Of a stretch of DNA of 34,626 bases, positions 17,019-25,712 are shown piece after piece. Made by a program: the position numbers and the translations under genes. The notes below the pieces were generated by a model, which saw only the letters and a program-made list of their open reading frames with translations, did no database searches and was not told the origin of the DNA. The DNA is from Bacteroidales bacterium (GTDB taxonomy: Bacteria; Bacteroidota; Bacteroidia; Bacteroidales; UBA1402): NCBI GenBank assembly GCA_028709215.1, contig JAQVXI010000021.1:1-34626 (forward strand). Reading direction: 5' to 3'. Position 1 is the stretch's first letter, and each line of letters opens with the position of its first letter.

Positions 17019-19303
17019 TAGGTTTCTCTTCTGAAAACCGATTGGATGCTTTTGACTCGTGCAAGCTTCAGGCATAAGTTCTGAACATCTTCAACGTCGT
17101 GCACATACAGCTCAATGGTGCCCTTGAAAATGCCATCTTTTGTATCAAAAGAGAGCTTGGTCATGTTTACGACCAATTCGTCCGAAACAATTCGAGCAAT
17201 TTGTCCAACCAGTCCCACCTGATCAATCCCTTTCAGTTCCAATGTAACCGGAAAGGATAATTCTCGGTTTGTCTCCCAGCGAATGGATAAAATGCGGGGT
17301 CCGTAACTGCTTTTTAAGCGCATGGCTTCCGGACATTGACGTTTGTGGACACTGACGTATCCGTTATCTTCGATGTATCCGACCACCTCATCTCCGGGGA
17401 TCGGCATGCAACAGGCTGCCAATCGGAAACGATGCTGGATGTCCGCTTCGGTCAATGCATGGGTTTTCTTGGTATCGAGGGACTCAAACGTGCTGGAAGT
17501 CGTTTCTTTTTTGGATTCCGGGTTTGCTTTGTTTTGATTTTTGGAGCTGCCGGAGCCGAAGGCCTCTTTCCAGTAGCGAATGAGTTTGTTTTCTGATTTG
17601 GCCGGTTTTAACAGTTGTTGCGCATCGTTTAGGGACAATTCTCCCCGTCCCAATTTCAAAAGAAAGTTGTCCTTGTCTTCGCAGTGAAATTTTTGTAGCA
17701 GAAGTTCGACGTTCTGCGTATCATAGGGTAAGCGGTGTTGGTTAAGAAACTGAGTTAGTAATTCTTCGCCTTTTTGTATCAACGCCTTGTTGTCTTTTCT
17801 GAAGCGTGTCCTAAGACGTGCCTGCGCTCTTCCCGTGGTTACAAATTTCAGCCACTCATAGGTGGGGACCTGACTCTTTGACGTGAGTATTTCCACTTGA
17901 TCTCCACTTTTAAGGATGTGACTCATGGGGACCAGCTTGTGGTTCACTTTTGCGCCTATGCATCGAAAACCCAATTCGGAGTGCAATTCAAAAGCAAAGT
18001 CGAGCGCGGTTGAACCGGCCGGCATGGTTTTGATGTCCCCTTTGGGTGTAAATACAAATATTTCAGATGAAAAAAGGTTCATCTTTATTGTATCCAAAAA
18101 ATCGATTGCATTGGGATCCGGGTTCTCAAGAATTTCCTTAATCGTATCAATCCAGCGATTGAGTTCGTTTTCTTCTTCAATCTCCCCCGTTTTGTATTTC
18201 CAATGGGCTGCAAATCCGCGTTCGGCAATTTCGTCCATGCGATTGCTGCGAATCTGTACCTCAATCCAATCACCGAGTGGCCCCATCAATGTCACATGCA
18301 GCGCTTGATATCCATTGGCCTTGGGGCTATTGACCCAGTCGCGAATGCGATCCGGATGATGCTTGTAAATATCGGTTAGCCCGTTGTAGATATCCCAACA
18401 CATCTTTTTCTCTTCAGCAAATACGGCGGGGCTTCCTGGAGGTGATTGCGTATTAAAGATGATGCGCACGGCTAGTAAATCAAAGATTTCGTCAAAGGAA
18501 ACTCCTTTTGCCTGCATTTTGTTCCAGATCGAATAAACCGATTTGGTTCTGGCTTTGAGTCGGTAGTCCAGTCCCATCTCGTCCAACTTGCGTTGGATGG
18601 GAGCGATGAATACTTCGTATCTCCGGTTTCGGGAATCAGCCGTTTGTTCCAATTTGGTCGAAAGCTCCTCGTAGGTCTCAGGATGCTCGTACTTAAAACT
18701 GAGATTTTCCAGTTCCGTTTTGATGCGATTTAAACCCAATCGATTGGCCAAGGGGGCATATAAGTACATGGTTTCCCCCGAAATCTTAAATTGCTTGCTG
18801 GGTAACATGGATCCCAGGGTGCGCATGTTGTGCAATCGGTCGGCGATTTTTATCAGCACAACCCGTATGTCTTCAGACATGGTGAGCAGCAAGCGACGGA
18901 AATTTTCTGCCTGAGCCGAGGCTTTCACACCAAAAATCCCTCCGGATATTTTGGTCAGGCCATCCACAATGGAAGCGATTTTGGGTCCAAAATGCTTGGC
19001 GATATCTTCTACGGTGTAATCCGTATCTTCAACAACATCGTGCAGCAGGGCTGAACAGATGGACGTCGATCCTAATCCGATTTCGGCACAACAAATCCGG
19101 GCAACGGCAATGGGGTGCATGATGTAAGGCTCTCCGGATCGTCTTCGAATGCCCTTGTGTGCCTGCTGAGCAAAATTAAACGCACTCGTAATCAGATCAA
19201 CCTTTTTCCGGTGATTGGATTCAAGGTATTCTTGTAGCAGTTGCTGGAATGCATCCTGAATCATTTCATCTTCAGCAGCACTGAATGTGTATTGATCTTC
19301 CAT
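16991..19303 (-). CDS. Bifunctional (p)ppGpp synthetase/hydrolase (RelA/SpoT, Rel)
   Basis: The 770-residue protein has the full long-Rel layout. An N-terminal HD hydrolase domain carries H63 and HDVVED at 88-93, so hydrolase activity is expected. The synthetase domain includes NGYQALHVTLMG and WIEVQIRS. Then come a TGS domain (IFVFTPKGDIKTMP onward), a zinc-finger-like region with ACCMPIPGDEVVGY and HKRQCPEA, and a C-terminal ACT domain (about 690-760). It makes and degrades the alarmone ppGpp in the cytosol in response to ribosome-sensed starvation and other stress. It is the last gene of the parA-parB-DUF5683-mltD operon, 7 bases after mltD. With both activities it is best called Rel, although databases may label it RelA or SpoT. 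Confidence 0.96.
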   Translation of the reverse strand: MEDQYTFSAAEDEMIQDAFQQLLQEYLESNHRKKVDLITSAFNFAQQAHKGIRRRSGEPYIMHPIAVARICCAEIGLGSTSICSALLHDVVEDTDYTVEDIAKHFGPKIASIVDGLTKISGGIFGVKASAQAENFRRLLLTMSEDIRVVLIKIADRLHNMRTLGSMLPSKQFKISGETMYLYAPLANRLGLNRIKTELENLSFKYEHPETYEELSTKLEQTADSRNRRYEVFIAPIQRKLDEMGLDYRLKARTKSVYSIWNKMQAKGVSFDEIFDLLAVRIIFNTQSPPGSPAVFAEEKKMCWDIYNGLTDIYKHHPDRIRDWVNSPKANGYQALHVTLMGPLGDWIEVQIRSNRMDEIAERGFAAHWKYKTGEIEEENELNRWIDTIKEILENPDPNAIDFLDTIKMNLFSSEIFVFTPKGDIKTMPAGSTALDFAFELHSELGFRCIGAKVNHKLVPMSHILKSGDQVEILTSKSQVPTYEWLKFVTTGRAQARLRTRFRKDNKALIQKGEELLTQFLNQHRLPYDTQNVELLLQKFHCEDKDNFLLKLGRGELSLNDAQQLLKPAKSENKLIRYWKEAFGSGSSKNQNKANPESKKETTSSTFESLDTKKTHALTEADIQHRFRLAACCMPIPGDEVVGYIEDNGYVSVHKRQCPEAMRLKSSYGPRILSIRWETNRELSFPVTLELKGIDQVGLVGQIARIVSDELVVNMTKLSFDTKDGIFKGTIELYVHDVEDVQNLCLKLARVKSIQSVFRRETYQGFDPSDS

Positions 19304-19310
19304 GATGATT

Positions 19311-20576
19311 TCAATAGATCTTCAAGCGTTGTCCCGGGTATATGCGACTTGTATGGATGTTGTTCCAATTTTTGAGTTTGCTCACGCTGACACGATGACG
19401 TTGTGCGATGCGTGAAAGAGTATCCCCTTTGCGTACTTTGTAAACGATGTAACCGTTCGCACCGGAGGATCCAATCGAAGGGCCTGCTTTCATGTCTGCA
19501 TACAACAACTCCTGAGCCCGGTAGTTTGGTATACTGTCTTGAAAATCAACGAAGGTCATGCTGTATTCTGCCGGCAAACACAGGACAAGGGGTTTCTCTT
19601 GTGAACCTGGAATGATGTTTTGTCGGTACTGAGGATTCATGGATTTGAGTTCCTCCATGGAGACACCCACCAAGGTTGAAATTTGTTCAAAATGCATTTT
19701 CTGTTGGATGATCATGGTGTCGTGCATGCTCGTTAAATCCATTTCTATGGGGCAAATACGATGCTCTTTGTGATAACGCATGATGTAGTTGGCTGCAATG
19801 AATAAGGGCACGTAGCCACGTGTCTCACTGGGTAGATAATAGTAAATATCCCAGTAATTGCGTTTGCCACCTGCGCGGCGAATGGCTTTGTTTACGTTGC
19901 CCGGGCCGCAATTGTATGCCGCAATGGCCAGATGCCAGTCGCCGAATATTTGGTATAAATCCTTCAGGTATCGGGCGGCAGCTTCGGAGGAGGCAATCGG
20001 GTCCCGGCGTTCGTCGATCAGCGTGTTGATGTCGAGACCGTAGATCTTTCCGGTACCGTACATGAATTGCCATAAACCGGTTGCTCCGGCACGCGATACG
20101 GCGTTCGGATTGAGTGCCGATTCGACGATGGGCAAGTAGCGCAATTCCAACGGCAATTGGTGTCGTTCCAATGCACGAATAAAATAGGGAAAATAGTAAT
20201 CACTCAAACCCAGCATGACTTCCACCTGACTCCGTTTGCGTCCACCGTACATGTCTATAAACTGTTTTACCACACTGTTGTACGTCATTGGAATCACTGC
20301 GGGGATGCTTGCCAGGCGATGAATGATGACGGAATCCGGAACAACCGGATTCACCGAATCGCAGGTGCCGTTGTAGGTCGTTTTTCGGTAGGTTTTGAAA
20401 TGCCACGCACGAAGGAGACTGTCCAAATTGGTGTTGACGCTTTCGGGAGTTTCAATTTGTTGATCGACCCATCCGCTTCCCACCAGATCTTCTGCCGAAG
20501 GGATGCTGTCGTTGGCAAAAAGAGTCGTGGTCGCGACCAGGGTTAAAAAGGATAATATAGATCGGTTAAAAATCAT
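19311..20576 (-). CDS. mltD: Membrane-bound lytic murein transglycosylase D with LysM domain
   Basis: The 421-residue protein has a Sec signal peptide of about 21 residues (ending LFA), a lytic transglycosylase (SLT/GH23) domain around 140-250 and one C-terminal LysM repeat (about 375-420, YKVRKGDTLSRIAQRHRVS). The catalytic Glu is E152 in LPIVESALNP, followed by the family motifs AGATGLWQFM and AYNCGPGNV. It cleaves the MurNAc-GlcNAc bond of peptidoglycan without water, giving anhydro ends. It lacks a lipobox and so is probably periplasmic; E. coli MltD is a lipoprotein with more LysM repeats. It sits 11 bases after the DUF5683 gene and 7 bases before relA/spoT. Confidence 0.93.
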   Translation of the reverse strand: MIFNRSILSFLTLVATTTLFANDSIPSAEDLVGSGWVDQQIETPESVNTNLDSLLRAWHFKTYRKTTYNGTCDSVNPVVPDSVIIHRLASIPAVIPMTYNSVVKQFIDMYGGRKRSQVEVMLGLSDYYFPYFIRALERHQLPLELRYLPIVESALNPNAVSRAGATGLWQFMYGTGKIYGLDINTLIDERRDPIASSEAAARYLKDLYQIFGDWHLAIAAYNCGPGNVNKAIRRAGGKRNYWDIYYYLPSETRGYVPLFIAANYIMRYHKEHRICPIEMDLTSMHDTMIIQQKMHFEQISTLVGVSMEELKSMNPQYRQNIIPGSQEKPLVLCLPAEYSMTFVDFQDSIPNYRAQELLYADMKAGPSIGSSGANGYIVYKVRKGDTLSRIAQRHRVSVSKLKNWNNIHTSRIYPGQRLKIY

Positions 20577-20587
20577 AGTTACGTAGA

Positions 20588-21250
20588 TTAAAAATGGAAT
20601 GCCAGGCCCACATCGATGCGACTGTCACCCGGTCCAATGGGCATAGGATTCAATTGTATGGATGGGTGAACGGACAAATCCGGACTAATGTCAAAGTCGT
20701 ACAGTTGCGCATCAACGTACGCGTCTAAGATACAAATTAAATAAATACCGGCTGCTCCGATTACACTCAAATCCCGGGATCTTCGATAGGATTGTTGTCG
20801 ATTGCGCAGCAAGGTTCCAAAATTGGAGGAACTGTAATAATTGGAACCGGGAGGCAACAGATCCAGATAACTGTTTGAATTTGGATTGTCATCGGTATAA
20901 TCCCGGTAGGCATTGGTATAAGCGATGTAGTATTTGTTGTTCCAGGAGATGGCGTACGTAATGGCTGCAGCACCTGCGGCCACAACCGGAATCTTCCAGT
21001 ACCTGCGATTGTAGAGTTGCCCCAGTCCCGGAAACAAAGCCGAATACCAAACGGCTTTGGATGGATCGGGTTTGTACACAATAAGGCTGTCCTGAATGAC
21101 AGGCGCGGCAAAGACGCTGTCTGATTGAAGTTCAAACTTGGTTGCAGTCGTTTCTTGAGCCTGCATCCAATGGGCAGACAGCAAGAGGAATGCCCAAAAG
21201 AATAGGCATTTTAATCCGTGGTTGTGTGTATGTGTTTCCCTGCGAATCAT
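20588..21250 (-). CDS. DUF5683 domain membrane protein
   Basis: The 220-residue protein has an N-terminal hydrophobic signal (residues about 13-31, ending MQAQ). The DUF5683 core is AVWYSALFPGLGQLYNRRYWK followed by a membrane segment (VVAAGAAAITYAI), and a second membrane segment lies near VIGAAGIYLICILDAYVDA. The end, VGLAFHF, ends in a Phe as outer-membrane beta-strands often do, though the protein is not obviously a barrel. Its start overlaps the parB stop by four bases (ATGA), so the two are translationally coupled. The family is confined largely to Bacteroidota and has no known function. Placement between parB and mltD hints at envelope work linked to the cell cycle, which is inference. 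Confidence 0.85.
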   Translation of the reverse strand: MIRRETHTHNHGLKCLFFWAFLLLSAHWMQAQETTATKFELQSDSVFAAPVIQDSLIVYKPDPSKAVWYSALFPGLGQLYNRRYWKIPVVAAGAAAITYAISWNNKYYIAYTNAYRDYTDDNPNSNSYLDLLPPGSNYYSSSNFGTLLRNRQQSYRRSRDLSVIGAAGIYLICILDAYVDAQLYDFDISPDLSVHPSIQLNPMPIGPGDSRIDVGLAFHF

Positions 21251-22122
21251 GAACGAAGCATATCGTCAAAGCGTGCCAATATCTGTTCTAACTGCTTTTC
21301 GGAGGCAAACGGAATGTTGATACTGCCTTTGCCGTTGTCTTTTAATGTGAATCGCACGTTGGTTTGCAACTGCTTGGAGAGCAGTTTTTGAAGCGTGTTG
21401 AATTCAGCCGGCGTTTTGTGCGGTTTCCCTTTTGCTTTTTTGTCCGAACCCTGTTGACTGATACTTCGGGCGATTTCTTCTACTTTGCGTACAGAATATC
21501 CGTTTTTGAGGGTTTCTTCGTATACTGCCAATTGAAGTTGTGGGTCTTCGATGGTAACCAATGCACGGGCATGGCCCATGTCAATATGCTTGTTGGTCAA
21601 ACCCAATTGAATCACCGCCGGGAGTTTGAGAAGACGCAGGTAATTGGCAATGGTTGCTCTGTTTTTTCCCAGTCGTTCACTGAGTTTTTCCTGTGTCAAA
21701 TTGTAGATCTCAGATAATTTCTGGAAAGCCAAGGCAATTTCGATCGCATTTAAGTCTTCGCGTTGAATGTTTTCAATCAGCGCCATTTCCATAACCAGGT
21801 CATCCTCCGCTGTTTTAACATAGGCGGGTAGTTGCGTAATACCGGCCAGTTTGGCGGCTCGGTACCGACGTTCACCGGCGATGATCTGATAGGATCCATC
21901 CGGCATCCTTCGCAAGGATATGGGTTGAATCAGTCCGATGGTTTTAATGGATGTCGCTAAGTCTTCCAAGGCTTCTTGGTCAAATTCGCGACGAGGCTGA
22001 TCCGGATTTGGGTTGATCTGTGATAGCTCTACCTCCGATATGGAAGAAGATCCTTCTGTTCGGATTTCTTCGGTACTGAGCAAGGCTCCCAGGCCGCGTC
22101 CCAATGCGTTTTTCTTTGCCAT
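21247..22122 (-). CDS. parB: Chromosome partitioning protein ParB
   Basis: The 291-residue protein binds parS and loads as a CTP-dependent sliding clamp. The N-terminal CTPase domain includes NPDQPRREFD and IIAGERRYRAAKLAG, with GERRYRA at 83-89. The central helix-turn-helix is LTQEKLSERLGKNRATIANYLRLLKLP, and the C-terminal dimerization domain ends IPFASEKQLEQILARF. A basic, Gly-rich start (MAKKNALGRGLGALL) is the usual ParA-stimulating tail. It begins three bases after parA. No good parS palindrome was found in the window. Confidence 0.96.
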   Translation of the reverse strand: MAKKNALGRGLGALLSTEEIRTEGSSSISEVELSQINPNPDQPRREFDQEALEDLATSIKTIGLIQPISLRRMPDGSYQIIAGERRYRAAKLAGITQLPAYVKTAEDDLVMEMALIENIQREDLNAIEIALAFQKLSEIYNLTQEKLSERLGKNRATIANYLRLLKLPAVIQLGLTNKHIDMGHARALVTIEDPQLQLAVYEETLKNGYSVRKVEEIARSISQQGSDKKAKGKPHKTPAEFNTLQKLLSKQLQTNVRFTLKDNGKGSINIPFASEKQLEQILARFDDMLRS

Positions 22123-22125
22123 ATC

Positions 22126-22896
22126 TTATTTCTGTTTGTTTCGTTGGAGTATTTCTAACGCAAGCTGCATGTAGTCAATGGCACCTTTGGAATCGGCGTC
22201 AAACAGGAGTACAGGGGTTCCGTAGCTGGGCGCTTCGCTTAACTTGACGTTGCGTTGAATGTGGGTTTTGAACACCAGATCCTGGAAGTGTCGACGGACT
22301 TCCTCACTGACTTGACGGGCATGTCTCAATCGGGAGTCAAACATGGTCAATAAGAATCCTTCTATCTCGAGCGACGGATTGAGTTTGGTTTTGATGATTT
22401 TGATGGTGTTCAGTAATTTGCTGATGCCTTCAAGTGCGAAATACTCACATTGAACGGGAATGATGACCGAGTCGGCAGCCGTAAGTGAGTTTACCGTAAT
22501 CAGTCCCAGAGAGGGAGAACAGTCTATGATGATGTAATCGTACTGACTGCGCAATGGCTCCAGCAACGATTTCATAATATTCTCACGGTTGGGTATGTTG
22601 ATCATCTCCAATTCTGCGCCAACCAGATCAATGTGTGACGGAAGTATGCTCAAAAACTCCAAATCCGTTGGATGTATGGCTTTCTTAGGATCTTCCTGAT
22701 TGATTAAACATTCGTACAGTGTTGTCTCCAATTCTTTGATGTCAATACCTAAGCCGGATGAACTGTTGGCCTGTGGATCAGCATCAACGAGTAGGACTCG
22801 TTTTTCCTGGACCGCAAGCGATGCAGACAAGTTGATGGAGGTGGTTGTTTTACCGACACCTCCTTTTTGATTGGCTATGGCAATGATTTTACCCAT
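22126..22896 (-). CDS. parA: Chromosome partitioning ATPase ParA (Soj)
   Basis: This 256-residue deviant-Walker ATPase carries KGGVGKTTT at 11-19 and [13 protein letters not shown] at 39-51, with [17 protein letters not shown] as the Walker B region. It lacks an N-terminal DNA-binding extension, so it is a chromosomal Soj-type ParA that binds DNA non-specifically and moves ParB-parS complexes. It heads a five-gene leftward operon, and a -7 box lies 28 bases before its ATG. Divergently placed surE shares the intergenic space. Confidence 0.96.
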   Translation of the reverse strand: MGKIIAIANQKGGVGKTTTSINLSASLAVQEKRVLLVDADPQANSSSGLGIDIKELETTLYECLINQEDPKKAIHPTDLEFLSILPSHIDLVGAELEMINIPNRENIMKSLLEPLRSQYDYIIIDCSPSLGLITVNSLTAADSVIIPVQCEYFALEGISKLLNTIKIIKTKLNPSLEIEGFLLTMFDSRLRHARQVSEEVRRHFQDLVFKTHIQRNVKLSEAPSYGTPVLLFDADSKGAIDYMQLALEILQRNKQK

Positions 22897-22924
22897 GGGT
22901 TGACTCAGTTTTGGAAACGTATGG

Positions 22925-22932
22925 CAAAGATA
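22925..22932 (-). promoter_or_regulatory. -7 box of the parA operon promoter
   Basis: TATCTTTG on the - strand matches TAnnTTTG, 28 bases above the parA start. A 6-bp inverted repeat (cccgat / atcggg, 22949-22968) lies just upstream, where a -33 element or an operator could be. No clear -33 box is seen. Confidence 0.6.
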
Positions 22933-23040
22933 GAGGATTTTTTTTAAACCCGATGAGCTGAAATCGGGCAGATGGGCAGAAGGGTATTATAGTTTGTTAA
23001 TTGTCCTTTTCTGGCTGCCCCAATACAAGGATAAATAATG

Positions 23041-23048
23041 TATCTTTG
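23041..23048 (+). promoter_or_regulatory. -7 box of surE-lpxB promoter
   Basis: TATCTTTG on the + strand matches TAnnTTTG. The predicted start of transcription is at about 23055, so the upstream in-frame ATG at 23038 cannot be used from this promoter and the leader must be very short. Confidence 0.55.
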
Positions 23049-23064
23049 TGTGAAAATGATGCAT

Positions 23065-23829
23065 ATGGATACTAGACCCTTATTGTTGTTGACCAATGAC
23101 GATGGTTACAACGCACCGGGATTGCTCGCATTGATGGAAGCGCTAAAGCCTATCGGTGATTTATTGGTTGTTGCTCCGGATGGAGGCCGATCGGGAATGT
23201 CTGCTGCGATAACCGTATCACAGCCCTTGGAACTTAGACTGGTTTCTGAATCGGAAGGGGTGACTGTCTACAAAAGCAATGGCACACCCGTTGATTGTGT
23301 GAAATTGGCCTTGGGCCAATTGTGCAAGGAAAGAGCTCCCGATGCTTTGTTCAGTGGAATCAATCACGGAACCAATGCCTCGGTAGCCATTCATTATTCC
23401 GGAACCTTGGGAGCTGTCATTGAGGCATGTTTGAATCGGATACCTGCTGCCGGTTTCTCGTTGGATGACCACGATCACCAGGCCGATTTTTCTCCTTCGT
23501 TGCCTTACATACAACAGATTGCTACACGTGTGTTGGAACGGGGTTTGCCCTTCGGAACCTGCCTAAATGTAAACGTACCGAAATGTTCTGCATTGAAGGG
23601 CGTACGCATCTGTCGGCAAACAAAAGGGCGTTGGATCGAAGAGTTTGATCAACGCAAGCATCCCAAGGGAGGTAATTACTACTGGTTGACCGGCAATTTT
23701 CACAACGATGAACCGGAGTCGACCGATACCGATATGACGGCGATGCGTGAAGGGTATATTTCAGTGGTTCCTTCTCAGATTGACATGACAGCGTATGATT
23801 TGATTCCGGTATTGAACGATTGGTTTTAA
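23065..23829 (+). CDS. surE: 5'/3'-nucleotidase SurE
   Basis: This SurE-family metal-dependent phosphatase of about 254 residues dephosphorylates nucleoside monophosphates. The metal-binding N-terminus LLLTNDDGYNAPG is followed by VVAPDGGRSGMS, SNGTPVDCVKLAL and the loop SGINHGTNASVAIHYSGTLGA, all family signatures. Four in-frame ATG codons (23038, 23056, 23059, 23065) are possible. A promoter -7 box at 23041-23048 rules out the first, and the last places NDDG at the usual distance from the N-terminus. A 23056 start would add three residues. lpxB follows after 11 bases. The pair is divergent from parA, an arrangement known in Bacteroidales. Confidence 0.94.
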   Translation: MDTRPLLLLTNDDGYNAPGLLALMEALKPIGDLLVVAPDGGRSGMSAAITVSQPLELRLVSESEGVTVYKSNGTPVDCVKLALGQLCKERAPDALFSGINHGTNASVAIHYSGTLGAVIEACLNRIPAAGFSLDDHDHQADFSPSLPYIQQIATRVLERGLPFGTCLNVNVPKCSALKGVRICRQTKGRWIEEFDQRKHPKGGNYYWLTGNFHNDEPESTDTDMTAMREGYISVVPSQIDMTAYDLIPVLNDWF

Positions 23830-23840
23830 GGGATTCGAGT

Positions 23841-24968
23841 ATGAAATACTTTCTTGTTGTCGGTGAAGCTTCCGGTGATTTGCATGCATCCAATTTAATG
23901 CGTGCCATTCAGTCCAGAGATCCCGAAGCCGAATTTCAATTTTTCGGTGGTGATCGAATGGCTGATGTGGGTGGACGGCTGTGGATGCATTATCGGGAAT
24001 TGGCCTTTATGGGGGTTGTTGCGGTGGTTCTCCATGCGAAGCGTTTGTTGTCGCATATGAAGTTTTGCCGCAAGGCAATCCTGGAATGGAAACCCGACGT
24101 TTTGATTTTGGTGGATTACGCCGGTTTTAACCTGAGAATTGCGGCTCAAATTAAGAAAACGAATCCGGAAATCCCCATTCATTTTTATATATCCCCAAAA
24201 TTGTGGGCCTGGAAATCGTATCGAATCCAATCGTTTCGTGCGTTTATTGATAAATTGTACGTGATTTTTCCATTTGAACCTGCTTTTTTTGAACAACATT
24301 CGTATCCGGTTCAATACGTGGGCAATCCAACGGTTGACAGTGTTTACGAATACATGTCAAAGGCGATGGCCCCCTCGGAATTTCGACTGAAACATCAATT
24401 GGATGATCGCCCTATACTGGCCGTATTGCCGGGCAGTAGAAGCGGAGAGGTACGATCCAATTTGAACGTCATGCTTGATGTGCTTACAAGAACACCAAAC
24501 GTGCAGCCGGTGGTTGCCGGCTCTCCGGGTTTGGATGAGTCGTTCTATGAAGCCTGCGTCCGCCGTTCAATCCCTGTTGTATTTGGGCAAACCTACGATT
24601 TGTTGCATGCTGCACATGCAGCATTGGTCACCTCCGGAACGGCAACCCTTGAGACCGGATTGTTTCGTGTTCCACAAGTCGTTTGTTTTGCCGTGAGTGG
24701 CGGTCGTCTGCCCAATTGGTTTTTTAAATGCTTTATGCATGTACCCTTCATTTCATTGGTCAATCTGATTGCCGATCGTCTGGTGGTGCCGGAATGCATG
24801 GGGGCCAATTTTACCGTCGAAAAAGTATCTGCAGCATTGCTTCCGTTATTGGAGGATTCTTCGGAACGTCGTGCTCAATTAGCAGGTTATGAAGTGGTTG
24901 CCCGACGGCTGGGTGCTTCCGGTACAGCCGATCGAACCGCCTTGGCGATATGCTCTGCGCTTAAATAA
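23841..24968 (+). CDS. lpxB: Lipid-A-disaccharide synthase
   Basis: This 375-residue GT-B enzyme joins UDP-diacylglucosamine to lipid X, making the lipid A disaccharide at the inner membrane. The N-terminus YFLVVGEASGDLHASNLMRAI, then FFGGDRMADVGG, ISPKLWAWK, VLPGSRSGEVRSN and TSGTATLETGLF, are all conserved family elements. I use the ATG at 23841 because VGEASGD normally lies close to the start; a TTG at 23820 inside surE is also in frame. It probably shares a transcript with surE. It ends five bases before the convergent acetylesterase gene. Confidence 0.96.
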   Translation: MKYFLVVGEASGDLHASNLMRAIQSRDPEAEFQFFGGDRMADVGGRLWMHYRELAFMGVVAVVLHAKRLLSHMKFCRKAILEWKPDVLILVDYAGFNLRIAAQIKKTNPEIPIHFYISPKLWAWKSYRIQSFRAFIDKLYVIFPFEPAFFEQHSYPVQYVGNPTVDSVYEYMSKAMAPSEFRLKHQLDDRPILAVLPGSRSGEVRSNLNVMLDVLTRTPNVQPVVAGSPGLDESFYEACVRRSIPVVFGQTYDLLHAAHAALVTSGTATLETGLFRVPQVVCFAVSGGRLPNWFFKCFMHVPFISLVNLIADRLVVPECMGANFTVEKVSAALLPLLEDSSERRAQLAGYEVVARRLGASGTADRTALAICSALK

Positions 24969-24973
24969 ACCCT

Positions 24974-25705
24974 TTAGCGTTTTAGGTAACGATATAAAGG
25001 TCGTATGCGTTGTTCCTGTATGCTTTTGGCGACAAATGCGGCATAAGCTTGTGCTCCTTTTTCGCGCAAATGTGTGTTGTCTTTTTTTGCTCCAACCCAG
25101 TAGTACAATTCGATGGAGGCGCTGTCACCCAGCTCCTGGATCCATTCAGACGTCATACGGTTTAGATCGATGAGTTTGATGTCGGCCGCATGGGCGGCAT
25201 CGCGCATCCGTTGAGCGTATTCGGCAAAGTGGGGTCGTTTGGCTACAAGTTGACCGTTTTCAAATTCTCGCATTGCGATGGGTGTAACCAGTATGGCTGT
25301 CCCTTTTCGTGCCCGAACATCGTCGCTGAATCGAATCAGATTTGCTGTAAATTGCTCCGGATCGACGTGTCGTTCGGGCTTGGTGGATGTATCGTTGTGT
25401 CCAAACTGTATGAGCACATAGTCGCCGGGCGATACCTGTTTCAACAGTCGGTCCCAACGCCCCTCGCGTAGGAACGAACCACTGCTGCGTCCGCCTTCCG
25501 AATGGTTGATCACCTCTACGTTGTCGTTAAAATGTGTTTGGAGGTATTGTCCCCAACCCCTCATTTCAGTCTGAGCGGTATCGTAGGATTTGACCGTGGA
25601 GTCTCCGGCCAAAAGTATTTTGATGGGTTTTCGAGTGCCTAGAAACGAGGAACAGAAGATAAGTAGGCAGAGAAGTGCAAGTCCGGATAAAAGCGTCTTT
25701 TTCAT
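24974..25705 (-). CDS. SGNH-hydrolase acetylesterase, rhamnogalacturonan acetylesterase-like (CE12)
   Basis: The 243-residue protein has a signal peptide (residues 1 to about 22) and the SGNH blocks. Block I is GDST at 34-37 with nucleophile S36, block II is GGRSS at 71-75, block III is GHND at 102-105, and block V is D209-x-x-H212 (KKDNTHL). This spacing and the GDSTVKSYD start match CE12 enzymes that remove acetyl groups from rhamnogalacturonan or xylan backbones. The LIFC stretch near residue 18 is a poor lipobox. It lies 7 bases downstream of a DUF438 gene on the same strand, an odd pairing. The substrate is inferred from family only. Confidence 0.87.
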   Translation of the reverse strand: MKKTLLSGLALLCLLIFCSSFLGTRKPIKILLAGDSTVKSYDTAQTEMRGWGQYLQTHFNDNVEVINHSEGGRSSGSFLREGRWDRLLKQVSPGDYVLIQFGHNDTSTKPERHVDPEQFTANLIRFSDDVRARKGTAILVTPIAMREFENGQLVAKRPHFAEYAQRMRDAAHAADIKLIDLNRMTSEWIQELGDSASIELYYWVGAKKDNTHLREKGAQAYAAFVAKSIQEQRIRPLYRYLKR

Positions 25706-25712
25706 ATTTGTA

